Source of the DNA: Verrucomicrobiota bacterium
Lineage (GTDB): Bacteria > Verrucomicrobiota > Verrucomicrobiae > Opitutales > CG1-02-43-26
Length of the DNA stretch: 24,872 nucleotides
Direction: 5' to 3'
Assembly (NCBI GenBank): GCA_013289195.1
Contig: JABDAI010000009.1
Location: 1 to 24,872, forward strand
Shown here: positions 18,084 to 24,872 of the stretch, in pieces
Numbering within the stretch: position 1 is the stretch's first letter
Layout of the letters: each line of letters opens with the position of its first letter
The notes under the pieces: generated by a model
Databases searched by the model: none
The model's input: only the letters and a program-made list of their open reading frames with translations
Told to the model about the DNA's origin: nothing
Translations under genes and position numbers: made by a program

Positions 18084-21000
18084 CTAAATTCCTCTTTCTT
18101 GTCTTAATTCCATTCCCACATATTTCACATATCTTAATATATGTTCTTCAAAGGATTTATCTTTCGGCATAGCTTTAATACAAGCTTCCACAATTGATCC
18201 ATCGACAAAGAATTCAGGATGTTCTATGGCTATCTTTTTCACGAATGCGGGATTCTCTCGAGTAAAACTTTCTACAATGGCATACGGTTTCTTTGTGGAT
18301 CTCATTATCCCCAAATTCATCGTTTCAAAACACAACATTTGGGCCATTTCTATTTCACTACTATCTTTTGTCTTCAATTCTTTTTTTAGATAACTTTCTT
18401 TCAGATAAACGTTTACACCCTCATCACTCAAACGCCAATTCCTGCTGCTCCATCCCTTATCATTCACTGCTTTAACCACATTATCTAAAATGTTCTTTTG
18501 TATTTTCTGTTTCAATTTTATTAATTCCTCTGTGGTATTCCCTCTGGACGTAATCAACCACCTACATTCATATCCTATTCCATTTCCTCCAAGACAATTT
18601 TCTGTTCCTAGCGACTGGCTTAACTTCTTTTCTGTGAAAAAATTTGGCTCCAATGATTCTATTTTCTGTTTAATCTCTATTATACTTCTGTCGTCCTTTA
18701 ATATCTTCAAATGAATGCTATATGCCTGTTTCAAATATTCTAAATATTTATTGTCATCACCTAATTTTAAATAAGTCTTTCCTACATCTTTTAATGAATT
18801 TGCTACATCTAACGGATCGTCCTGAAAAAAGATATTTTTCATTTTTAAAGCCTCTTCTTGATATTTTAATCCTTTGATTATATTCTCATTTCCTCCTAAT
18901 GCTTTATAACTTAAGCCTAAATTATTTAAAGATACTGCTATAAGCGGATGCGTATCTAAAAAAAGCATTTTTCTCATTTTTAATGCCTCTTCTTGATATT
19001 TTATTGCCATTTGCGTATTTTCACCTCCCAATTTTCTATAAGTTGTGCCTAGACTGTCTAGTGAAGTTGCTATGTTAGGATTGTTCCCAGAAGAAAGTGC
19101 TTGGTAGATTTTCAAAGCTTCTTCTTTATATTTAAGTTCTTTTTGTACATTATTCGTCTTCAATTGTTCACTTATCTTTCCTAAATTCATTAATGTAAGC
19201 GCGATATCAGGATGATTGCTAGAAAAAAGAGCTTTACACATTTTCACACTCTTTTTAAGATATTTTGTTCCTTTTTTAATATTTTCATCCCCTCCTAATT
19301 CTGCATAGGCCAACCCTAAGTTATTGAGTACCACTGACTTATGTGGATGATTTCCTGGTAGATGCTCTTCTCTAATTGCCATAGCCTTTTCAAGAAGCTC
19401 TATTCCTTTTTCTACATTTTCTCTACCACCTAACATAACGTAAGTCGTACCAAGACTGTCTAATGCCGCAGATGTAAATAAATCTTTGTCTGAAAAAAGG
19501 GTTTCACTTTTTTTAAGCGCTTCTTCCAAATAATTTGATGCTTTACGCAAATTGGATTCTCCTTTTAATTCTCTATAAGATACACCTAAAAAATTCAATA
19601 TCTCTATTATATTGAGATCATTATGGTCATCGACAGTGGTCTTTCGATTTAATTCTTTTTCTAAATAGTATATTATTTCATAATAATTATTTACCACCTT
19701 ATAGTAATAACTTCCAACCTTAATTAATAAATCTCGTTTACCAATAATCGACACATTGTTTTCATTTATTGCTTCTATTACTGTCTTCCAATGTTCTATT
19801 AATGTAGTTCCTTCTTCAATATTTTTGAAACTATTTTCAAAGTCCGGCAATGCATTATTCAAACCATTAACTAATATTTGTAATACTTTGGACACCTGTG
19901 TTTCATCTTCTTCCATCAATGCTTTCCTTACCTCATCTTGTATTATTCTGTGATTTAATTTGAGCATCATTTCTTTTTCATTTACTATTTTAATTAAAGA
20001 TGATTCTAACAATTTATTCACAGATTCTTGTAGTTTATTTATCTTTTGCTCCATTATCTTTGCAATAAAAGAAACTGGTATTCCTTCAGCATCTAAATAA
20101 GCTAGATATTTCAGTAACTCCCACGCTTTTGGAAAATCTTTCTTCACTACTCCAAATAATAATTCTACTTCGGGATATATTTCTTGATTTTGACTCTTTT
20201 CTTTTTTAATTTCTAGATAAGTTTGAATATATTCTTCTACACTTAAACTATGATTGTTCAAATAAGTTACTACTGTGCATAATCTAAATGGAGATTCTCC
20301 TACAACATGAATTATTTTTTCGCATTCTTCTTCATTAATTTTCAAAGCCTTCCTTAAATAAAAAATGGCTTCTTCTCTATTAAACCCCTTTGTGCGAATT
20401 GGTCTTATTCCCTCCAATAAATTCCTATTTCTAGCCGTAATGATCATTTTAGCGGCATTTGGTAGGTTGATTAAATACTTCTCTATTTTTTCTTTCTTTT
20501 CTACATTATCAAAAATAAATAATATTCGTTTTTTGTTAAGTCTTTCCAAATTGGCATATACTAGATTTCTAATCATTTCTCCATCTAAACCATTAGTCTC
20601 TATTCCCAAAATTCTAGCGAGGCGCAAAAATTCTTCCTCTATCTGCGTGCCTTTAATCCATATGACTTGCACATTTTCTCTTTGCTTACACATATTTCCA
20701 TATTCAGCGGCCAAGGTACTCTTTCCAATGCCTCCTATTCCGCTGATGATCACTATTTCTTGTATATTCAATTTTTCATCCAGAATCTCTTTTTTACCTT
20801 GTAAATCTACATAATCCTTAGGTGTAGCAGGAAGATTTTCTTCTAACTTCATAGATAATTCCTTGAATTCTTCTTGCGGTTGCAAGTCATGATTTTCAAT
20901 TTCCTTTTTTTCCTCTGCATCTTCACTTGCCTTGCTGTTGATTAGCAAATATCCCATCATTCCTGCCATTAAAAAAAAGAAACTGACAACATTCCATTTC

Positions 21001-21236
21001 TCCATGTTTTTAGAGGGATCATTATTTTTATTTACACTCATGCTCTCATTACAGTCATTTCTTTTATAATCAGGTTGCACAGAAAAATTCATTCTTTTTC
21101 TATTTATTTCCCAATAATAATTACTATTCTTTGCTACTCTTCTATAACTAGTAAAAGTCCTTAACGTTCTTACTAAGATAGAGCGATTATCTTTGTTTAC
21201 AAAATTATAATTCCTAGGAATTAGTTGCTTTAACAT
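18084..21236 (-). CDS. Divergent membrane-anchored NB-ARC/STAND ATPase with about 6 TPR units, 1050 aa
   Basis: The N-terminus is rich in Arg and Thr/Ser (ILVRTLRTFTSYRRV), with Cys62 and a membrane segment at about 81-100 (WNVVSFFFLMAGMMGYLLIN). KASEDAEEKK follows, so the Ala-Ser-Ala motif of other copies is lost here. The P-loop is GIGGIGKSTLA near residue 169, unlike GAGGMGKST elsewhere. Walker B (RILFIFDNVE), AKMIITARN, ESPFRLC and LNHRIIQDE follow. About six TPR units (residues about 535-805) are diverged in sequence and some are 44 residues instead of 45. The C-terminal domain carries YECRWL, AQMLCFETMNLG and EHPEFFVDGSIVEACI. This is the most divergent open copy in the window and may be the oldest or the least homogenised. 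Its start codon lies inside the end of the upstream gene (21214-21236). The ATG is supported by the MLKQL consensus and by AAGTAGAC seven bases upstream. The exact partner or signal is unknown. Confidence 0.93.
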   Translation of the reverse strand: MLKQLIPRNYNFVNKDNRSILVRTLRTFTSYRRVAKNSNYYWEINRKRMNFSVQPDYKRNDCNESMSVNKNNDPSKNMEKWNVVSFFFLMAGMMGYLLINSKASEDAEEKKEIENHDLQPQEEFKELSMKLEENLPATPKDYVDLQGKKEILDEKLNIQEIVIISGIGGIGKSTLAAEYGNMCKQRENVQVIWIKGTQIEEEFLRLARILGIETNGLDGEMIRNLVYANLERLNKKRILFIFDNVEKKEKIEKYLINLPNAAKMIITARNRNLLEGIRPIRTKGFNREEAIFYLRKALKINEEECEKIIHVVGESPFRLCTVVTYLNNHSLSVEEYIQTYLEIKKEKSQNQEIYPEVELLFGVVKKDFPKAWELLKYLAYLDAEGIPVSFIAKIMEQKINKLQESVNKLLESSLIKIVNEKEMMLKLNHRIIQDEVRKALMEEDETQVSKVLQILVNGLNNALPDFENSFKNIEEGTTLIEHWKTVIEAINENNVSIIGKRDLLIKVGSYYYKVVNNYYEIIYYLEKELNRKTTVDDHNDLNIIEILNFLGVSYRELKGESNLRKASNYLEEALKKSETLFSDKDLFTSAALDSLGTTYVMLGGRENVEKGIELLEKAMAIREEHLPGNHPHKSVVLNNLGLAYAELGGDENIKKGTKYLKKSVKMCKALFSSNHPDIALTLMNLGKISEQLKTNNVQKELKYKEEALKIYQALSSGNNPNIATSLDSLGTTYRKLGGENTQMAIKYQEEALKMRKMLFLDTHPLIAVSLNNLGLSYKALGGNENIIKGLKYQEEALKMKNIFFQDDPLDVANSLKDVGKTYLKLGDDNKYLEYLKQAYSIHLKILKDDRSIIEIKQKIESLEPNFFTEKKLSQSLGTENCLGGNGIGYECRWLITSRGNTTEELIKLKQKIQKNILDNVVKAVNDKGWSSRNWRLSDEGVNVYLKESYLKKELKTKDSSEIEMAQMLCFETMNLGIMRSTKKPYAIVESFTRENPAFVKKIAIEHPEFFVDGSIVEACIKAMPKDKSFEEHILRYVKYVGMELRQERGI
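18822..19628 (-). repeat. Degenerate TPR-coding repeat run (about 6 units)
   Basis: The translated units keep the TPR pattern (LNNLGLAYAELGG, SLDSLGTTYRKLGG, SLNNLGLSYKALGG). At the DNA level they are no longer near-identical, in contrast to the arrays in the flanking genes. Both ends are approximate. Confidence 0.7.
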
Positions 21237-24200
21237 TTTTATAGTCTACTTCGATGTTAGTAAATTTCTGATTTTTTTGGTTTTCAAGTACCATTTCCAT
21301 TCTAGCTTCCACTCCCATATATCTTATATGTTTTAATATATGCTTTTGGAATGCTTCATCACTTGGCATTGCTTTAATGCACGCTTCTGCTATGGATCCA
21401 TCAACAAAAAACTCCGGATGTTCTTTCGCTATCTCTTTCACTAGCTCTAAATTGTTCTTAGTAAATTCCTGAACCACTCCATACGGCTTTTCTTCAGATT
21501 TCATTATCCCCAAATTTATTGACTCAAAGCATAGCATTTTTGCCATTTTTATTTGATTACTATCTCCAGTACCTACTTCCTTTTTCAGATAACTTTCTTC
21601 CAAGTACCCTTTTACACCCTCATCTACCCAACGCCAATTCACTTTACTCCACCCTATCTCCTCCACTGCTTTGACTAAATTACTTAGGACATTCTTTTGT
21701 ATTTTCTGTTTCAACCTTATTAGATCCTCTTTACTGTCTCCTCTCTCAGTAATCATCCACCGACATTCAGATCCTACTTTATTGCCACCTAAACAATCTT
21801 GGTATTTTAAAGTTATGTCGTATTGATTAATGAAGAAATTAGGCTGTAATAATTCTATCTTAGTTTTTGCATTGCGTATTTTTTCATGATTTTCATCAAA
21901 TAAATTTAAATAAATACTATAAGCTTGTTTCATATATTCCAAAGCTTTATTTTCATCACCTAATGTTTGATAAGAAATCCCTAAATTATACAATGATGAT
22001 GCTACCCATGAGTTATTGCCAGGAAATAATGCTTGTTGCATATTAAGCGCATTTTCTAAATAATTTAATTCTTTGCGTAAGTTCTTTTCTCCTCCCAATT
22101 TTCTATAAGTCATACCTATATTATTGAGTGAGGCTGCTGTCTTAGGGTGATTCCCAGGAAATAATGCTTGGTACATATTAAGCGCATCTTCTTTATATTT
22201 TAATCCTTTGCCTACATTCTCTTCTCCTTCTAATTTTGTATAAGTCCAACCTACATTATTGAGTGAGCGTGCGGTATCTGGATGATTCCCAGGAAATAAT
22301 GCTTGTTGCATATTAAGCGCATCTTCTTTGTATTTTAATCCTTTGCGTAAATTTTCTTCTCCTCCCAATTCCGAATAAGTCCAACCTACATTATTGAGTG
22401 AGCGTGCGGTATCTGGGTGATTCCCAAGAAATAATGCTTGTTGCATATTAAGCGCGCATTCTTTATATTTTAAAGCTTTGCGTAAATTTTCTTCTCCTCT
22501 CAATTCTGAATAAGTCCAGCCTATACTATTGAGTGAGGTTGCAGTATCAGGGTGATTTCCAGAAAATAATGCTTTACGCATTTTAAGGGCATCTTTTTTA
22601 TATTTTAATCCTTTATGTAAATTCTCTTCTCCCCCTAATTCTCCATAAATATAGCCTATATTATTGAGTGAGGTTGCTGTGTCAGGATGATTGCCAGGAT
22701 ATAACCCTTGACGCATTTTAAGTCCTTCTTTTTGATACTTTAGGCATTTTAAAATATTCTCTTTTCCTCCTAAGTTTCGATAAGCTATTCCAAGATGATC
22801 TAATGAACGCGCTACATCTGCATGTTGACTGGTATGGATATATTTTCTCCTGTTTAATGCTTTCTCCCAGCAATTTATTGCTTCTTTGTAATTAAAAACT
22901 CTATAAAGATAATAATCCCCTATTTTTTCTAGTAAATCTTCTATATTCTCTATTTTAAAATTGCCTACTTTTATCACTTCTTTACCGTGCCTTGCCAGCT
23001 CAGACACTTCCTCCAGTTCATTTGATTGATCATCAATATAAGGCAATTTTTTATTCAATTCACATACCAATTTTCCTAATATTCTTGCTTCTTCTTCTTG
23101 TTCTTTATCTTCTTCTCCTATCGCTTTCCTTATTTCTTCTTGTATTATCCTATGCGTAACTCTCACTTTCTTTTCATTTGCTTTTACTAATGATAACTCT
23201 ATCATCTTATTTATTGCTTCTTCTAGCTCACTTACTGTTTGGTTCATGATTTTTCCAATCAATGGGACTGACACCCCTTCAGCATCCATATACGCTAGAT
23301 ATTTTAATAATTCCCATGCCTTTGGACTATCCTTTTTTAAATTCCTAAATAGCATTTTTACTTCAGGGTAGATTTCTTCATTCGCAAATTTGCCTCTTTT
23401 AATTTGAAGATACTTTTTAGTCAATTCGTCGACATTACTTAAGGCGTAGTTTTTTATATATGCTGCTACTATCGATAATCTAAAAGGAGATTCGCCTACT
23501 ACATTAGTTATTTGCTTAGCTTCTTCTTCACTTATTTTAAGGGCCTGCCCTAAATAAAAGACGGCTTCTTCTCTATTAAACCCCTTTAAGCGAATTGGTT
23601 TTATTCCATCCAATAAATTGCCGTTTCTGGTTGTGATAATTACTTTAGAAGTATTAGGTAAGTTGATTAAATATTCCTCTATTTTTTCTTTTGTCTCTAC
23701 ATTATCGAAGATAATTAAAAGAAATTTTCTATCAAAAAGCATTTGTAAGTTTCCATACACCAAATTTCTAATAAGTTCATTGTTTAAGCCACTAGTTTCG
23801 ATCCTCAAAAGGGCAGCCAATCGAAAGAACTCTTCCTCTATCTGTGTACCTTTAACCCATATGACTTGCATATCTCCTCTTTGCTGGGGCTCATGCCCAT
23901 ATTGAGCTACTAAAGTACTCTTACCCATACCTCCTGCACCACTAATTACCACTATATCTTGGCTTTTCAATTTTTGATCTAGAAGCTCTTTTTTACCTTG
24001 CAAATCTACATAGTTCTCAGCAGGCATAGGAAGTCCTTCCATTAATTTAATGGATAATTCATCGAGCTTTTTTGTTTCCAATTGTAAATCATTAACGTCT
24101 ATTATGTTTTCATCCTCCTCTGCAACTGCACTCCCTTTATTATTTACTAATAGATATCCGGTAACCCCTACTACAAATAAAAAGTAACCGAAAACATTCC

Positions 24201-24441
24201 ATTTCTCTATGCTTTTATAGGGATCATTATTTTTATTTAAATTCATGCTCTCATTACAGTCATTTCTTTTATAATCAAGTTGCACAGAAAAATTCATTCT
24301 TTTTCTATTTACTTCCCAATAATAATTATTATCTCTTGCCACTCTTCCATGGCTGGTAAAAACCCTTGCAGTTCTTCTTAATATAAAAGGATTATCTTTA
24401 TTTACAAAATTGTAATTCCTAGGAGTTAGTTGCTTTAACAT
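21214..24441 (-). CDS. Membrane-anchored NB-ARC/STAND ATPase with 6 TPR units, 1075 aa
   Basis: Family architecture: a basic N-terminus (MLKQLTPRNYNF) with Cys62, a membrane segment at about 81-100, then GSAVAEED. The P-loop GAGGMGKSTLVAQY is near residue 170, the Walker B FLLIIFDNVE is near 243, and TSKVIITTRN, ESPFRLS and THRIIQEE follow. Six 45-residue TPR units cover residues 539-808, a final canonical TPR 809-848, and the C-terminal domain the rest (SECRWM, KMLCFESINLG, EHPEFFVDGSIAEACI). It is a mosaic: the N-terminus and C-terminal domain match the 18084-21236 gene type, while the pre-TPR linker and first TPR match the 7256-10807 type. Its last 20 or so residues come from a frame change at a T7 run (21272-21278) and overlap the next gene by 23 bp. 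The start is supported by the MLK consensus of all copies. An ATP-driven sensor or switch role is inferred from the family. Confidence 0.93.
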   Translation of the reverse strand: MLKQLTPRNYNFVNKDNPFILRRTARVFTSHGRVARDNNYYWEVNRKRMNFSVQLDYKRNDCNESMNLNKNNDPYKSIEKWNVFGYFLFVVGVTGYLLVNNKGSAVAEEDENIIDVNDLQLETKKLDELSIKLMEGLPMPAENYVDLQGKKELLDQKLKSQDIVVISGAGGMGKSTLVAQYGHEPQQRGDMQVIWVKGTQIEEEFFRLAALLRIETSGLNNELIRNLVYGNLQMLFDRKFLLIIFDNVETKEKIEEYLINLPNTSKVIITTRNGNLLDGIKPIRLKGFNREEAVFYLGQALKISEEEAKQITNVVGESPFRLSIVAAYIKNYALSNVDELTKKYLQIKRGKFANEEIYPEVKMLFRNLKKDSPKAWELLKYLAYMDAEGVSVPLIGKIMNQTVSELEEAINKMIELSLVKANEKKVRVTHRIIQEEIRKAIGEEDKEQEEEARILGKLVCELNKKLPYIDDQSNELEEVSELARHGKEVIKVGNFKIENIEDLLEKIGDYYLYRVFNYKEAINCWEKALNRRKYIHTSQHADVARSLDHLGIAYRNLGGKENILKCLKYQKEGLKMRQGLYPGNHPDTATSLNNIGYIYGELGGEENLHKGLKYKKDALKMRKALFSGNHPDTATSLNSIGWTYSELRGEENLRKALKYKECALNMQQALFLGNHPDTARSLNNVGWTYSELGGEENLRKGLKYKEDALNMQQALFPGNHPDTARSLNNVGWTYTKLEGEENVGKGLKYKEDALNMYQALFPGNHPKTAASLNNIGMTYRKLGGEKNLRKELNYLENALNMQQALFPGNNSWVASSLYNLGISYQTLGDENKALEYMKQAYSIYLNLFDENHEKIRNAKTKIELLQPNFFINQYDITLKYQDCLGGNKVGSECRWMITERGDSKEDLIRLKQKIQKNVLSNLVKAVEEIGWSKVNWRWVDEGVKGYLEESYLKKEVGTGDSNQIKMAKMLCFESINLGIMKSEEKPYGVVQEFTKNNLELVKEIAKEHPEFFVDGSIAEACIKAMPSDEAFQKHILKHIRYMGVEARMEMVLENQKNQKFTNIEVDYKNVKATNS
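22018..22827 (-). repeat. Six 135-bp TPR-coding tandem repeats
   Basis: The period is exactly 135 bp (45 codons). Units 3-5 are nearly the same protein sequence (NHPDTARSLNNVGWTY, then GGEENLRKGLKYKEDALNM). The first unit is of the ENILKCLKY type found in the 7256-10807 gene and differs from those after it. Confidence 0.9.
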
Positions 24442-24461
24442 TTTGTGATCTACTTAAATGA
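24442..24461 (-). other. 20-bp intergenic spacer
   Basis: This is the shortest gap in the array. Read on the minus strand it holds AAGTAGATC ending five bases before the ATG of the next gene. This resembles the pre-start sequences of several paralogs (AAGTAGAC, AAGTAAC) and may serve as a weak ribosome binding site. There is no room for a terminator or a promoter, so the two genes are probably cotranscribed. Confidence 0.5.
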
Positions 24462-24872
24462 TTAATAATTTCTGATTTTTTGGTTTTCAAATGCCCCTTC
24501 CATTCTAGCTTCTACTCCCATATATCTTACATGTTTTAATATATGCTTTTGGAATGCTTCATCACCTGCCATTGCTTTAATGCACGCTTCTGCTATTGAT
24601 CCATCCACAAAAAACTCCGGATGTTCTTTCGCTATCTCTTTCACTAGCTCCGGATTATTCTTTGTAAATTCCTGAACCACTTCATAAGCATAAGGCTTTT
24701 TTTCCGATTTCATTATCCCCAAATTCATTGACTCAAAGCATAGCATTTTTGCCATTTTTATTTGATTACTATCTCCAGTACCTACTTCCTTTTTCAGATA
24801 ACTTTCTTCCAAGTACCCTTTTACACCCTCATCTACCCAACGCCAATTCACTTTACTCCACCCTATCTCCTC
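24462..24872 (-). CDS. 3' end of a STAND/TPR family protein (5' end outside window)
   Basis: This is the C-terminal domain only. The frame stays open to the right edge: 24852-24872 encode EEIGWSK, which matches the neighbouring copy, so the GTG at 24849-24851 is not a start. Visible motifs are KMAKMLCFESMNLG, EHPEFFVDGSIAEACI and RYMGVEARMEG. The nearest relative is the next gene downstream (21214-24441); the DNA at 24727-24872 is identical to 21518-21663. Two differences stand out: two extra residues in KPYAYEVV, where the other copies have one residue fewer pair, and an earlier stop, because a T run at 24476-24481 has six bases where the neighbour has seven. The stop is TAA, 20 bp before the next start. 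Membership in the family is certain. The function of this domain is unknown to me. Confidence 0.9.
   Translation of the reverse strand, partial: EEIGWSKVNWRWVDEGVKGYLEESYLKKEVGTGDSNQIKMAKMLCFESMNLGIMKSEKKPYAYEVVQEFTKNNPELVKEIAKEHPEFFVDGSIAEACIKAMAGDEAFQKHILKHVRYMGVEARMEGAFENQKIRNY

Noticed and set aside
20365..20814. Plus-strand open frame of 149 codons, and similar ones at matching places in the other copies (about 6367, 9963, 17174, 23618, also 4072 and 10882)
   Set aside because: They lie antisense to the most conserved parts of each paralog, recur only because the minus-strand genes are homologous, and have compositions and ends unlike real proteins.
24849..24851. GTG at 24851 as the start of a short protein
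   Set aside because: The frame is open to the edge and the seven upstream codons match the paralog, so it is an internal Val.
1..24872. Eukaryotic (plant or fungal) NLR cluster
   Set aside because: Genes of 3-4 kb without introns, gaps under 50 bp and one overlap are bacterial in style. Fungal NB-ARC/TPR proteins share the domain order, but that alone is not enough. A eukaryotic source is not fully excluded.

Overview
The window is strongly AT-rich, and every convincing gene reads on the minus strand. It is filled end to end by head-to-tail copies of one large gene family: seven long open genes, the 3' end of an eighth at the right edge, and a broken ninth copy at the left edge. Transcription order is therefore right to left. 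Gaps between genes are 20-47 bp and one pair overlaps by 23 bp. I see no rRNA, tRNA, insertion sequence, CRISPR array, convincing promoter or terminator. Long intronless genes with ATG starts and tiny gaps point to a bacterium. The AT bias, the gene decay and the protein type (NB-ARC ATPase plus TPR) would suit a host-associated or intracellular lineage such as Rickettsiales, but no marker gene proves this.

All full-length copies share one architecture: (1) about 75-80 basic, polar residues with a conserved Cys; (2) one hydrophobic membrane segment at about residues 77-100, usually followed by an Ala-Ser-Ala type motif and an acidic linker; (3) an NB-ARC/STAND-type ATPase at about residues 130-430 with P-loop GAGGMGKST, Walker B (LLFIFDNVE), KVIITARN, ESPFRLS and an MHD-like THRIVQ; (4) a helical linker; (5) a run of 45-residue kinesin-light-chain-like TPR units; (6) a shorter final TPR; (7) a conserved C-terminal domain of about 200 residues that I do not recognise (ECRWM, AQMLCFE, EHPEFFVDGSI). 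The parts before and after the TPR run have nearly constant size. Protein length is set almost entirely by the number of 45-residue units: 5, 6, 6, 6, 9, 12 and 13.

Layout from right to left: 3' end of a copy (24462 to the edge); 1075 aa (21214-24441); 1050 aa (18084-21236, the most divergent); 1374 aa (13921-18045, 13 units and a perfect internal two-unit duplication); 1009 aa (10854-13883); 1183 aa (7256-10807); 1054 aa (4044-7208); 1169 aa (496-4005, 12 homogenised units, natural C-terminus lost and replaced by the N-terminal segment of the next copy); and a pseudogene with two frameshifts (1 to about 757).

The most notable result is the array itself. It is a cluster of membrane-anchored, NLR-like STAND ATPases that appears to diversify by gain and loss of whole TPR units, by gene conversion between copies and by homopolymer frameshifts. 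Whether it acts as a sensor or immunity system, or as a set of proteins exported towards a host, cannot be decided from this sequence.
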